A DNA stretch of 64,000 bases from Tetracentron sinense (lineage: Eukaryota; Streptophyta; Magnoliopsida; Trochodendrales; Trochodendraceae), in assembly GCA_015143295.1 (NCBI GenBank), contig CM026568.1, forward strand, positions 29,830,441-29,894,440. Direction: 5' to 3'. The notes beneath the pieces were generated by a model. That model ran no database searches, was not told where the DNA came from, and was given only the letters and a program-made list of their open reading frames with translations. The position numbers were made by a program, and so were the translations under genes. How positions within the stretch are numbered: position 1 is the first letter of the stretch; each line of letters begins with the position of its first letter. Shown here piece by piece: positions 9,344 to 22,451 of the stretch.

Positions 9344-12313
9344 TTATAAATCAGGCGGGAAATTGTTGATTTGGCCTTGCTCTATAACATCTTCATTGTT
9401 CATTTTGTAAGCTATCCGTATACACATAGCAAGGGGCTTCTGAGAATACAAAAGTATTTTAAGAATTTAGTGATTGAAAAGCTCAAAACTCATGAAATTA
9501 GGAAATTTGTAAAGATATGATTCAACCAGATATTAGAACCCACAAGTTTCCAAACCACTACATATGCATGTAAAAATAAATAAGGGATTTCAGCCATTTA
9601 ATCCGAATCATTAATTAACCAACTTCTCCAACAGTTCGTGTCAGACGTAACATGATAAATATAGAACACAATATTTCAATAATCTCAATGTAGATTTGTG
9701 AGCAATGTCCGTTTAGCCAAGGAAATATTCTAGAATCCATCTTTTGTTTTCTGTTCCCAAAATTTATTTTTTATTTTTAGCAAGGGATGTGGCCTGTGGG
9801 TAGGACCCAAATTACGAAAGGCCTCTATACAACTCTCAAGGCTAATAAGTAGGCAACCTCGTTAGCACTCTATAGAATGGCTACTTCGTAGGTTGCTGTC
9901 TTGAACTATGGGCGTCCTGAGCATTGAGAAAATGTAGCAAAATTTAGCCCTTTGAATTTCTGATGATCAGACAAAAAATAAATCAAAACTTCAGATTTAT
10001 CAAACACAATTTCTACATGTCCTCAGAATACGGTTGTTTCTCTCTTTCACTACACACAAACAAAATGTGGAAGGGACAATCTATTGCCAAAAGTGTAATG
10101 AAAACATTCCATTGTTCAAAGTTCTAACCCAGTTTCCAGTTTTAGGACGGCTTAACTGAGAGACTAGAAAAACTAAGTTGTTATATTCTATTGTCATAAT
10201 ATTTATCAAATTTGAACTTTCTTTGTTTTAAATATTGTTGTGCTCCATATTGGTGGGCCAAAAAAAGAAAATTTGTATAATGGCATGTATGAGTCGGCAT
10301 TCTGTTCAGAACCCCATCACCTAAGAGACTAAGACAGTTGTGTTTGTCGACACTTCCATATGTGTACTGATTACGCAGATACCATTGGATAAGGGGTTAG
10401 ACGTTAGAAGACCCTGTAAGTTCTTAGAAAAGAGACTGAAAATACAGAAAATATGGGAGGTACTTTCTTGTCCATGGACATCCTATAACTTTTTGAAGAA
10501 GCCCTTCCTCAACTCTAGCTGGACGGTGAGTACATTCCTTTTGACAGAATTAAAATATCCAGCTTTAGCTAGCAACGTCAACCCTGGGAAGTGTCATGGA
10601 TTCCGTAAAAATTTATTTTTTGAATTGAAATTTGACTGACCTACTTAAAAGAGATAAATGAAATCTTAAGCGTCATGTATCCTGAAAGAAATAATTTTGC
10701 TATATCTATTGAAATACAGATAAAAATAATTGGCGTCAGGTTCCTAGAGTGGTCGATTAATATGAACATCAAAACCCCTAAAAAGGTCTGGAGAGTCTTT
10801 CACTTTTGTATTTGTTATTATGTAGGTCTTGGTTAAGTCGATAACCATACACCTACTTATTAAAATAATAAGATATGCACTCTTGGATATTTTGTCATGA
10901 ACAAGCTCCCCTCTAAAACTACAACTTTCCTCACGCCCACCTCAAAACCAGTTTAAGTTCATTAGAGGCACATCATAGTCTCTGTCCCTAACAGCATTCT
11001 TTTTAATCAAAAAAGTACCTGAAAGTTTTAAGTCAACAGCATTGGGGGCCCATAGTATACTTGATTGTGACAGTTGGTACTATTATTATTTTAGGGGATG
11101 ATCAGATCAACCATTTTTGACAAATTCACCAATTTATTTTATGGATTGTTACTGTCAAACAAAAACATGCCTACAAGGAAGAGGCATAAATCTGCATCAG
11201 AAAAAAAATCAAAAAATAAATAAAAATTGAAGGACCTCCACATGAAAACCACAATATCCAATCATAAAGAAGAGCTCTCATCTAACAAAAGATTTTTTTT
11301 TATAGTTATATAAAATATTACAGCTTATTTATGTCATGAAACCCAACATTCTGAAAAAAAAAAGGAAATATATTGGAGAAAATGGAACTTGGCATACCTG
11401 CCCGTGTTGGCCATTAGTAACTCGCAAACTTTGTGTAATAGATCCATTACCACTTGCAAGAAGAGTATTACTGCTAGCTGGATCTATGTGCAGTTGGATA
11501 AACTGTGGATTGAACACATAAAACGATGTCATAATTGCATGTTGCAGGAAATGTGAAAGAATCTAGTTTATATGTATTTAACATGATAACTGAATAGACT
11601 TTGAATTTACCACCTATTACATCAAAGCAATATAACAGCAATGCATTATAAAAAATAAAAAAAATCATAAAATTACATGTAAAATGTGAGGTTTTGTCAT
11701 CTGTGGTTGAAAACTCAAAGATAACAAAAAGTAATCTAATAAATTTTCATGTAAAGTATTTTCAAAATATGACTGCTCAAAGCTGCAAACTATACACCAG
11801 TACTTAAAAAATAAAAAATTTAATTGCAAAATTCTTAAACTGTTCATATAATGCACAAAGCTAATAATGAGGTGGTGAAATTGGAACTCCAACTAACCTA
11901 CCTAGAAACTTTATTTCACAAAACATGGGTGCAGACACGGTATCCTTTCAACAATTTGAAAAGTGAAAAGAGCATGCCTTTTTAATAATTCCAAGGTAAC
12001 ATAAGAAAAAAAAAATACAGAAAAGGATCAAGAAATCCAATTTTAAGTTTATATATTATTAGAAAAGAAAGCTTGACCCCAAAAAAAATACTATATAAAC
12101 CTAGGAAGTTGAACAGATGATTGTTGTTTAAAGTTACCTTTGGAACTGCAGTGTGGAAAATAAAATCTGTGTAGACATTCGATGCCATATTTGTAAAAGT
12201 GGCCTGGATCAAAGTTGTTTGTCGGTTTCCAGGTGGCTTTGAGAAGCTGAACATTATCTTCAAGGAGCTGCTCTGAAATGCAACTATAGATGGATAAAGT
12301 GGACCATTGTCTT
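9344..12313 (-). other. AP1G: AP-1 gamma ear domain exons (16-18)
   Basis: Exon 16 (12313-12138) encodes LYPSIVAFQSSSLKIMFSFS onward through TDFIFHTAVPK. Exon 17 (11502-11398) encodes FIQLHIDPASSNTLLASGN onward. Exon 18 (9439-9344) encodes KPLAMCIRIAYKMNNEDVIE to NNFPPDL and the TAA stop. In gamma-adaptins this immunoglobulin-like ear binds accessory proteins. Phases join cleanly and no lesion is seen here. Confidence 0.88.
9440..11397 (-). other. AP-1 gamma intron 17, nothing further seen
   Basis: The intron is 1.96 kb with a normal GTATGC donor and a TTCTCAG acceptor. I see no coding similarity or defined repeat in it. Confidence 0.5.
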
Positions 12314-12394
12314 CTGTTTAATAAGGAAATGTGAAATTAGTTTGAGAATAAACTTGAGTGCCTAATAGAGGATAAGTATTAAAGAAGATTTTAC

Positions 12395-14166
12395 CAGGCA
12401 TTGAAAAGTTGGGTGATAAGCTATCCAACAAATTCATCACTGGAGCACCTCCTGCAGGAGAAGAGACTCGTGTGGAAAGAGGAGAAGAAAGTGGTGACAT
12501 TCTCTCAACTGTAGCAACTGATGGTTTGTTATCTTGACTGGAGGATAATATGTCAGGTGTTGATAAATTGTTTTGTACAGGAGAGGGTGTTCCAATTGAC
12601 AAAAGATCCAGTAGAACATCTGTGCCACTTGTTGGAGCCTGGCTTGTACCTTGACACAGAAGTGCAAAAGAAAGTATCATCAATATGTACAGCTTAAGAT
12701 TCACTCCATTATCAAAAATAATAAAATTTTATATATAATGTAGAAACAGTCCAATTTGAAAAGATTTTCCACAAGAAGTAATACAACATAATTGTCATTA
12801 TAGAGAACATAGAAACATTGCACTCCTAGAAGCGGGATGTCCACAGATAGGCTGTCAGGGGCCTTTCATGTTTGTGGATGAATCCTATGTAGGTTGCTCC
12901 ATTTGTGTACTGTTAGAGCATTTGGAAAATGAAAAACCAGGGAATTTTAAGGACAATCATGTATTGATCGAGTTGGTGGTTTGGTAACATCAAAGCTTTG
13001 TTATTCACTGGTCTGGCATCCTCAAAGAATTAAAGAGTAATAACAATGCTAACCTCATCATTAGTTGAGAATCCATAATTCATGGAAACGGCCTCGGAAA
13101 TTTATGTCAAGTTCTTTTTGTTTCATAATGAGGTAATTAGACTTGTTACTTTCAAGACTAAAGAGGCTTTTTGTCTAAGGAGAATCCCCTTCCGTCTATA
13201 ATGAAATAAAAGACATAATTACCCGAAAAGTGACAATTTTCTGCTCATGGCAAGCATAAGAACCATTGCTCGAGCAATTGATCACAAGCTACAGATACAA
13301 ATATTAGATATTCAATGCAATTTGCATTAGTTGGGTTTGAGAGGATTGAAACTAGAACTACTAGCTCTCTGGTTACGAAAATGTGTCCTACATAGCTGAC
13401 CCATCATGCAAGAGAGACCCAGCAATGCATGTCTGTATGTGGATGCAAGCAAGATATGTTGATAGGAGTTAAGTGCGTTATTTTTCTTCATGGCATTCTA
13501 GGTCGCTCCATGATGAATTCAGCAAACCATATCCTCAAAAAAGACATGAATGGAGCCAACAAATTAGAATATGACATCAACTATGCACCTATCAGATTAA
13601 GGTCCATGACAATAAAAACCAACAAAGTAGTTTAACTTAACATTTGCTTACAATAGAATGGTCCAGGCTATTTGCAAAATTATTAAAAGATATAAGAAGA
13701 TGGTCCATGGCACAGAGAATTATTGTTGGACCTACTAGATAATAATGCAATTAAATATGAAATGCAGAAATGAGGGTCAAGTAGCATGGAAATAAAATGC
13801 TTATAAGTTACAACTAACATAATCTGGAAACAAATATAACAGGAAAATGCAATCTCCCAGGTGTTTATGGAAATATGAACTGGTATTGAGGCATGCAGAA
13901 AACAACCTGATAGTGATGGAATTGGTGACAAATCTACACCCAGCAGATCCTGAAGAAAATCACCACCGGAAGAGCTAGGCACAGGGGTATCATCTAAACT
14001 TAAATCGAGTAAATCTACAAGAGGAGCTGAAAGGTAGTTGGCAACTCCATTTGGAAGATTAAGTGAAGCTCCAGTGGACGTTGAAACAGTTGCTTGCAAA
14101 GAACCAGTCCTCCTTCCACTATAAGGTACCTCATCCAGACCTGGCATCCGTTCAACCAACGCAGAC
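12395..14166 (-). other. AP1G: AP-1 gamma hinge exons (14-15)
   Basis: Exon 14 (14166-13907) encodes SALVERMPGLDEVPYSGRR onward, then APLVDLLDLSLDDTPVPSSS and GGDFLQDLLGVDLS. Exon 15 (12649-12395) encodes GTSQAPTSGTDVLLDLLS onward. The LLDL and DLLGVDLS peptides resemble the clathrin-box motifs expected in the flexible hinge. The reading frame is open. Confidence 0.88.
12650..13906 (-). other. AP-1 gamma intron 14, nothing further seen
   Basis: The intron is 1.26 kb, with donor GTTGTT and acceptor TGTCAAG. I see no recognisable element. Confidence 0.45.
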
Positions 14167-14388
14167 CTGCATAACCTCATCCAGCAACTTTGTAAGAAAA
14201 TTAATACATCCAACAACAGCAAAAGTCGAAGAAAAAAAGCTAAAAATAACTGTTACTGATGCAAAATTCTAAAAAGGTCACACCTGATATTCTGATGCTT
14301 CTCAATAATAGAACTAAATTCAATGGATCTTTGCTGCAATTCTAGCACAAAGCTTCCTTTATGCTGAATGATGATCTCCCTTATCCTC

Positions 14389-15367
14389 CTATAGAGATCA
14401 TTCAAAACAATCATTTAATTTTGTGAAAAAATAGTGAAGAGATAAGAAAGAATTCTATCATCAAGAACTAATTGGACCATAATTTGGATGGGTACTACAT
14501 GCATGCAAAAGTGAAAGAGGAGAGAAAATAAGGATGGCCTATCATTTTTAAATTTTAAAACCGACAATAGCCAACAATTGAGAGAGAGAGAGAGAGAGAT
14601 TCACAACAGATTTTTACTGCACATACATATATGCAAAGTACATCAGCGCAATCATGTGTTATCTAAATCAAATTCACACTATACTAATTTACTTCATTTT
14701 CATGTCACTGTTAATATCATTTTGCTTCAAAAATAAGAGTGAAATATGCATGTTCATAATGTAGACATCTTGCTTGGAAGATTATCGCCACAAAATTGTC
14801 CAGCAGCAATTAATATAGATGTGAGAAAAGGGTCAAAGAGAAGAAAAAATATTGGTGATAAATTGTTTTGGATTTGGTTTTCAAGAATGGATGAATATAA
14901 CTTGTACAGAAAGATATGATGATATGCTTAGCAAAGGTTAAGGTGATACTCATGAGTCATGAAGAAAGAGAGTTCCTTGAGGGATCTACAAATCAATTAA
15001 ATCTCAATGAGAATTGAATTAACGTAATGCAGGATCCAAACCATTGGAAGGCTATGACAGAGAAAGGAGAACATAAAACAATCCAAAGTGTCAAACTAAA
15101 AAATCCAGGAAGGAATGAAATAATCATAAAAGGACATTAACAATTCCAGCACACTAACAACATAAGTTAGGAACATTTGAAAGGAAGTCAAAGAAACAAC
15201 CAGTTTACGCATATTCTGACAAACACAGCACATGGGCTTCATGTAAAACTTAAGAAATTCTGTACAGTTTGTCAGGTACATGTAGCAAAATATTAGAGCA
15301 GCAAAAACAAATACACCTGAAAGAAGCGATAAAAATATGGATGGAGATAAAACAAGCATAAACTCAC
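14389..15367 (-). other. AP-1 gamma intron 12, nothing further seen
   Basis: The intron is 979 bases with a GTGAGT donor. It contains a short (GA)n tract at about 14580-14599 and no recognisable coding sequence. Confidence 0.45.
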
Positions 15368-15885
15368 TGTGAACAAGATGGGAAACGAGAGGAAAGCTTT
15401 AACAGAGCAATCAAAGACATTGCCCGAGTAGTGATATCTGTTGTATGATGCTTAATGGAAATCTCTACGACATCCACAGCATCAGATTCTGTTACCTGCT
15501 TAGGAAAACTTGAGGTGTTAGCACACTCTCAGAAAGAAAAATAATTACATTGATGCACAAGAAAATAACAAAACAGAAAGGCATGCCCAAGGATGCCGTT
15601 CTTATATCCTAGAAATAATGTCATTTCATTCTACAAATAATTAATAAACTTTACTCATCCAACAACAATATTGGATACTTTTGAGCAATAAATAGTCATT
15701 TATCAAGTTATACAAAGATACTGTCAACAGGAACCATTCTAACCACAAAATTCAGAACTTTTTATGTGATAGGACTGAAAAATGACCTTTTACTATCGTC
15801 ATCCTAATAACTTCACTACTACACTGATATCAGGAGAGCCTCAAGAAGCAGCATCTGTCAATCCATCAGAGGAACTAGTTGTAAG

Positions 15886-16241
15886 CATGGTTACCAAGTT
15901 CTCTGCTTTTTTCAAAAAATCCCAAATAATACCCGACCTTTTCATCGAATGATTAATTCCCGAAGTATTCACGAATTTTGAAAAAAATAGCGATTTTTTG
16001 AAAAAATCCTGATTTATTTTATATTATGATTTAGCGAATTAGTGAATTAAACACAAATTTTTGAAAAAACCCTGAATAAATATCTAATATATGAAATATA
16101 TTTGTATATAATTTTCATAATTAGTAATCTTATTTTATATTTTTTCATTTCTTACCCAAAAATTTCTTGATTTATTTCCAATTTTTTTCGAACTTTTCTC
16201 TAGAAGAATAATTCCCGAACCCCCCCGACTTAGTAACTATG
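15886..16241. mobile_element. hAT-type MITE, 356 bases
   Basis: The element lies in intron 11 of the AP-1 gamma gene. The terminal inverted repeats are CATGGTTACCAAGT on the left and, complementing the right end, CATAGTTACTAAGT. The 8-base target-site duplication GTTGTAAG is perfect (15878-15885 and 16242-16249). The interior has AATTCCCGAA and TTTTTGAAAAAA repeats and no coding capacity. Confidence 0.82.
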
Positions 16242-16982
16242 GTTGTAAGTATATAGAGCTTACATCCCTTGCAAACTAGTATCCCTCGAATACCCTGACC
16301 TCCAGCAAAGGGTGTAGATCAATTAGAATCCCAACTGAAAAAAAAAACGACAATAATAATAATAATAATAACAACAATACCCAGTAGTTGTAATACCTAT
16401 CCTTCAGCAAACATTCTTTGATAGTCGTATTCAAAAAGAGGCTTCCCTTTGGAACCCTGATGAGATGTGAACTCATAGATGTGCTCATAAAGACAATCCC
16501 AAATTAAAATTTCTAGGAAGTCTTATGGTATAGCATAGAATAGAGGTTTCTATAGAGCCTAAGGAGGGAATAACAGATTTAGACCCCTGTCCAGCAATCC
16601 TTGGGAGTCAAGTCATTTGAGGATAATTTTGGGATAATGTATAGTGGAAAAATTACATCACCTACATACTTCAGTAATTGGAGTCGAACTCATGTTGGCA
16701 CTTCAGTATTAGGTGTAAAATGTATTACCCATAATCATAGTTGTCAAGGTGACCAGGTGACTTGAGGTGAAAGGCCCCATGGATGCCTGAGGCAATAGCC
16801 TGATGAACTTTTTGCTGTAGAAATCCTCTCAAACATGAGATCTATGTATGATGCATTTCCTTGAATAAGAGGCCATCCAATTCATATAAATTACAAAATC
16901 TTCATTGCCATTATGCATTTTGATAGAACCATCCTTAGAGATAGTTTTAAGAATAATAATGGAGAATTTCAAGTGTTGGAAT

Positions 16983-17185
16983 TGTTAACAACCAACTACT
17001 CCAAAAGACCGATCTGATGGAGAGAGTAGTAACAATGAATATAAGAGGGTCATGGGATAAATGGGGCACGATACGCAGCACCCGGGAGCAGAGGTAATAA
17101 ACAACACTCAACACTCCCCCTCACCCAAAGGGTGGAAAGAATCGAACCCGTGACCAAATCGCAACCAGAGCTCTAATACCATACC
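16983..17185 (-). mobile_element. Fragment of a miniature LTR element (TRIM-like)
   Basis: A 131-base LTR (16983-17113, TG...CA) is followed on the + strand by CTCCCCCTCACC, a polypurine tract on the minus strand. About 50 bases later comes GCTCTAATACCA, which is TGGTATTAGAGC on the minus strand, close to the tRNA-Met primer-binding site. The internal region is only about 68 bases. The second LTR is missing at the junction with the copia fragment. Confidence 0.5.
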
Positions 17186-19275
17186 ATGACTGAGCCTTTA
17201 CATCTTTCCTGTCCCCGTACGTATCTTTGAGCAGCCTCCAGTATTAGAACCAATTGTGCCCTTCATCTCGGCCTTTGCAGGTTTACTCTCGTCGCCCACG
17301 TGCTCCAAGTCCGCCGCCAGACTCTTCTGAGGAATCAGGTACCATTCCTACCCCTTTGGGTCCTGCTCCTTCTGAGCCCTCTTCTCGTTTTCCCTCTTGC
17401 ATTCGTTGACCCCCTTCTTGGTATGGTTTTTCTAACAGTACTAATCATCCTATTGGCCAGTATGTCTCTTATCATGGTCTCTCAGCTTCCTATAAGGCCT
17501 TTCTCGGACAGATTGAGTATGTGTCCATTCCTCGGTCAGTATATGAGGCTCTCCAGAACCCTCAGTGGGTTGCTGCCATGCAAACAGAGATGGATGCCCT
17601 ACAGCATAATCAGACTTGGGAACTTGTTCCTTTACTAGCCGGGGAAAAGACTGTGGGATGCAAATGGGTCTTCAGTGTGAAATACTTAACCGATGGTACA
17701 ATTGAACGATATAAGGCTTGCCTTGTTTCTAAAGCCTTTACGCAAGTACCGGGGAAGGATTTCAGTGCCACCTTTGCTCCTGTTGCAAAATTAACTACAG
17801 TTCGTCTTCTGGTGTCTTTGGCTACATCACATTCTTGGGCCCTTCACCAATTGGATGTGAAGAATGCTTTCCTTAATGGTGATTTTCTTGAGACCATCTG
17901 TATAGATCCTCCGCCGGGTTTTCGGACTGAGGGGGATATGTGGGGAAGGTGTGTTGTCATCGTAAATCTCTTTATGGGCTGAAGCAATCACCTCGAGCTT
18001 GGTTTAGCCGCTTCAGTGGTGTGGTTCTATCTATGGACTTTGTGCGGTGTAACTCGGATCACACGTGTTTTATTCGCCAACACTCTGATGGTCGGTGTAT
18101 TATCATCTCAGTCTATGTTGATGATATTATTATCACTGGGGATGATGCTTCTGGTATGTCACAGGTGAAGCAGGACCTTGGTCGATTTTTTGAGGTTAAG
18201 GATTTGGGTCCTCGTAGGTACTTTCTTGGCATTGAGATTGCTCGCTCTCGCCATGGGATATCTCTTTCAGAGCAAAAGTATACCCTTGACCTTCTTCGGG
18301 ATATAGGCATGATGGGATGTAGGCCTGTGTCTACCCCTATGGATCCAAATCTTAAGATCTCTGTTGAGTCTAGTGATTTACTCCCTGATCCATCTGTGTA
18401 TCAATGACTAGTAGGTCGTCTCATCTATTTGACCAATACTAGGCCAGATCATACCTTTGCAGTAAGTGTTGTGAGTCAATTTATGCATACTCCGCACACG
18501 TCTCACTTGGATACAGTTTATCATATATTGAGGTACCTCAAGCCATGCCCAGGTCTTGGGCTATTTTATGTTGCAGGTAAACAGGTTGGAGTTTCTTGTT
18601 TCACGGATGCTAATTATGCAGGCTCTAAAACTGATAGGCGTTCTACTTCTGGCTTCTGTACTTTCTATGGTAGTCATCTTATATCATGGAAGAGTAAGAT
18701 GCAAGCTGTGGTTTCGAGATCATCAGCTAAGGCCGAATATCGTGATATGGCTCAGGGTACTTGTGAACTTCTTGGCTTCGATCTATCCTAATTGAGATTC
18801 GATCTATCCTAATTGAGCTAGATTTTCCTCTAACAGATTCCTCTACACTGTTTTGTGACAACAAGTCAGCTATTATACGTGCTTCAAATTATGTACTTCA
18901 TGAACGATCTAAGCACATAGAAGTGGATATCCACTTCATTCGGGAGAAAGTTCGATCAGGGGTCATCACCCCAAACTTTGTTCCGTCATTAGAGAAGATG
19001 GCTGATATGTTTACTAAATCTGTTGGGCCATCCCTATTTCAATCTTCTATAATCAAGTTGGGCTTGATCGATATCTTCGCTCCAACTTGAGGGGGGGTGT
19101 TGGAGATTGCGATATTATAGATACCATATTTAGGGAACATGTGCTTGATTTAGGGCCTTATGTTTAGCCCTAAATTCTCTCCTTTATTTCTCTTTTCCTA
19201 ATCTTTATCTCCTACTATGTGTATATATATCAAGGCAGGTCCTCAATAATAATATACAGTTTTCTATATTCCAAT
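17186..19275 (+). pseudogene. 5'-truncated Ty1/copia retrotransposon (RT-RNase H and 3' LTR)
   Basis: Broken frames encode the copia reverse transcriptase: WVAAMQTEMDALQHNQTWEL, GCKWVFSVKY, LHQLDVKNAFLNGD, SLYGLKQSPRAWFSRF and the catalytic YVDDIII at about 18115. RNase H follows (FTDANYAGSKTDRRSTSGF, SSAKAEYRDMA). The pol ends just before a polypurine tract (GAGGGGGGG), and a 3' LTR begins TGTTGGAGATTG at 19098. A frameshift near 17940 and a stop at 18405 disable it. Gag, protease and integrase are absent. It is nested in the hAT-like element. Confidence 0.9.
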
Positions 19276-20145
19276 TGAAATTTAAAAAAAATGAACAAAA
19301 AAAAGTATACAATGACACTATCGAAAAGGGGGAGAGGGGGACTTTAAGGGATAAAAAATTAGTAAGAAACAACAGTTTACAGTAATAGCAGAACATGAGA
19401 GAGAGAGAGAGAGAGGAGTGTAGAATTGACCAAAAATATAGAAAAATTGTTCGAAAATCAATGTGACACCGAGAAAGTGAGAAAAAAGAGGGGGAGAGAA
19501 GGAGAGGTCGTACCTCTTACTCTCCGTTCCTTCTTCATTCTCGATTATACTCAAGAAAAGTAATTAAAAAATATATAATTATGGGGTCTGCACTTATGTA
19601 ATTATAAAAAACCCATTTACATATGAGTTTATAAGAGTTTTGGAGGTCCTAGAAGGAATTATGGCATTTAAAGGCCTTTTTGTTTGTTATTGGGGGTCCT
19701 AAACCTAGATGTATTCATGGTCGCCTAGGCGATGCCTTAAATAGCAAAAACAAATGAGGACCATAGGGCCCACTTACTAACAGAGGGAGAGAGAGACCAA
19801 TTGGTCCACCCATTGAGCGAGAGAGAGGACAAGTTTATATGAGGGAAACATACTTCACACTACTTGTCTCTTCTTTCTTCTTCAATTGCAAATCTTTTTG
19901 TTGGATATACAAACCCTACCATATTTTATGGTAAAAGACATGAGAAATATATAAAATAGCATACTTTTTTGTTTACCAAACTACCATATTCAAATAAAAC
20001 AAATTTTATATCCTTAAAAAATAATATTATATATATCATATTTTTAATAATGAACACCTAGGCGGCCAGTCGCCTGAGCCCAACAAAGCGCTTGGTCGCC
20101 TAGGAGACTGCCTGAGGCGCCGCCTTTAACAACTATGCCCATAAT

Positions 20146-21765
20146 GTTTCCCTGCTGCACCCATAGAATCAGGGTATAAATTCAGTTAGAGGGATGCCAA
20201 CCATTGCCCTTGTAATTTGGTTAATGGGTAACATTTCCTGATATATACGTTTTCAGATACTATTGAAGGTTTGGGATTAGGAATGGATTCTGAATTTATC
20301 ATGTTTCCTTTTACAAATTCACATATATCAAGGAAATATAAATGCAGGAAAAACATCAAGGCCACTACAGATTCACCAGAAAACAGTGGATAATGGTCTG
20401 AGTTTTTACAAATTTTCACTTGCCATTGTTGCATTCATGTTTAGGATTTTGTTTTTCATTTTAAAATTATAAAAATTGACATTTGATGTGTAAAGCAAAT
20501 CGCAGGTTGGGTACACTGTATTTGTTATAAATCCACTGCCATATGACATTTATCAAAGTAAATCCTTGCATGAGCAACTGATATGGAGACTTAAGACTTT
20601 GATGACTGGATGATATCAATAGTCAAAACAGGGAAAAAAATCTCTCAATTGGAGCTTTAAAACAATCACGATATCTAAATACAAACTAGATACAAAAGAT
20701 TTGAAGCCAGATACGTGAAACGCTGAGATGACAAATTAATATGGTTCAAATTCTTAAAAGAAGCAAAATTATATAGAGATACTAGTATAACAATCGTCTG
20801 AGTAATACTCTTTGTTGTCAAATACAAGATGAAATATTAATCAAAGAGAGAAGTCACAAGACGCATGCATGCAAAATGGAGAGGAACTACATATTATTGT
20901 ACAAAAACTCTGCAAAAAAGAAAAAAAATACGGAACAATTTATCAAACCTATAATAACCTATTATATGCCGAATACCCATTCACGAAATGCCTGGCACAT
21001 CAACAGATATGACCTTGTCATTGGATAATGTCCTAAACTACATATGAAATAAAAAGAAATAAAAGAGAAAATACGAGACTTGCCTAGATCTCCAACATAA
21101 AGGGGGATCATGACACCAAGAAAATTTTGAGCAGACAGCCCATGGCCCATGCCCCATGCCCAACAGGCCAAAATGTAGGGTACCAACATTTCCTAGGACA
21201 CGCTTGTGGTACCAAGTCTTAAATGGTGATTATTTGAATGCCAACTCATTGATGGTTGCTCCCATTTGTCATGCAATGTCTGGAATAGAAAAGAATCCAA
21301 TAACATTTTTTTTAATAGATAGCTGATGTTCGATAAATTCAATATATTACTGGTATTCAGTTTCTAATAACAACGTAAATCTGCGAGCTGTTGATTTCTT
21401 AACTTTTTTTATCCACCCATATGTGTTCCAAACCTGAATGGTGTGGACTGTAAACAGTGATGCAATACCTTTTTTTATTAATGACCAGAAAATTTGTGTA
21501 GGTTATTCTAAGCATTACAGTCATCAAAGAGTTTGTTCGTGTCCCAATTATTATATAAGAGCCTATCAAATAACATAAGTAAGAAGAACATTGCCATACA
21601 GAGTGTACTGAAACTTTCATACTGGAACACTTCCTGCACAATACACCCATCCCCATACTTGTGTAACATTGCTTACCATCTGATCATTTTTAAGGTCCAA
21701 GAACTCAACTTAACAACCACCATGAAGCTCATAAATATCAAAAATGTGGATAACATTGTACTCAC
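20146..21765 (-). other. Remainder of AP-1 gamma intron 11, nothing further seen
   Basis: This is AT-rich intron sequence upstream (in gene direction) of the hAT-like insertion. It has no recognisable coding sequence and no defined repeat. Confidence 0.4.
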
Positions 21766-21826
21766 AGTCATCGGTTCCTCTTTATCAAGCATCCTAACAT
21801 TATTGACCAACATTTCGCCATATTCC

Positions 21827-21857
<31 letters not shown>

Positions 21858-22228
21858 ATTCCTGAGTATTGAGTTAAAACAATACTATCAGAAAGAGAAA
21901 TGTAAATGGCGTGCATGCTTAATCAATCAAGGTTGTAGAATTTTATCATTCAGTAGTCAGTACCTGGTCAGATGATGTTTGGAATGCCCTGCATAGGGAT
22001 CTTACAGTATATCCATGGAGGTCAGAGGCATTGCTTATTACAACAATAAGGGCATGCCACACTTCATCCTTTACAAAGTTTCCAGCCTATGAAATATAGC
22101 AAAAAGATTGGGTATTATTGATAATCAAATATATCATTTATCAGATTACACAAAGCTCAAATGAAAGATTGGGAGATGTTTCCGTAGCATCTTCTGATAA
22201 GTGAAATTCTTTTTCAGCTTTAAAAAAA

Positions 22229-22388
22229 TTGAGAAGTATAAGCTGCAATAGTAATATTATCAACTACTACGAAATACCATCTAGCTATGAGACTATATAA
22301 AGCACAACATTGAGAAGTACAAGCCACAATAGTAATATTATCAACTACTACTAAATACCAACTAGATATGAGACTTTATAAAACACAA
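22229..22388. repeat. Tandem duplication, ~80-base unit
   Basis: The block starting GAGAAGTATAAGCTGCAAT and ending AAAGCACAAC is repeated directly behind itself with about 90 percent identity. It lies in AP-1 gamma intron 9. Confidence 0.8.
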
Positions 22389-22451
22389 CTGTCTGAGGCT
22401 CCATGTGAAATGGCATAGAACATAAGAGAAAATAGTTGACCCAGAAAGTAA

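Larger units (their letters stand above)
16736..20137. mobile_element. hAT-like DNA element carrying nested retroelements
   Basis: The ends are CATAGTTGTCAAGG on the left and, complementing the right, CATAGTTGTTAAAGG. A perfect 8-base duplication CCCATAAT flanks it (16728-16735 and 20138-20145). The subterminal regions carry GTCGCCTAGGCG-like motifs (16750-16800, 19725-19740, 20055-20125). The interior is mostly a miniature-LTR fragment (16983-17185) and a copia fragment (17186-19275). Without these the element is about 1.1 kb and has no transposase. It lies in AP-1 gamma intron 11. Confidence 0.8.
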
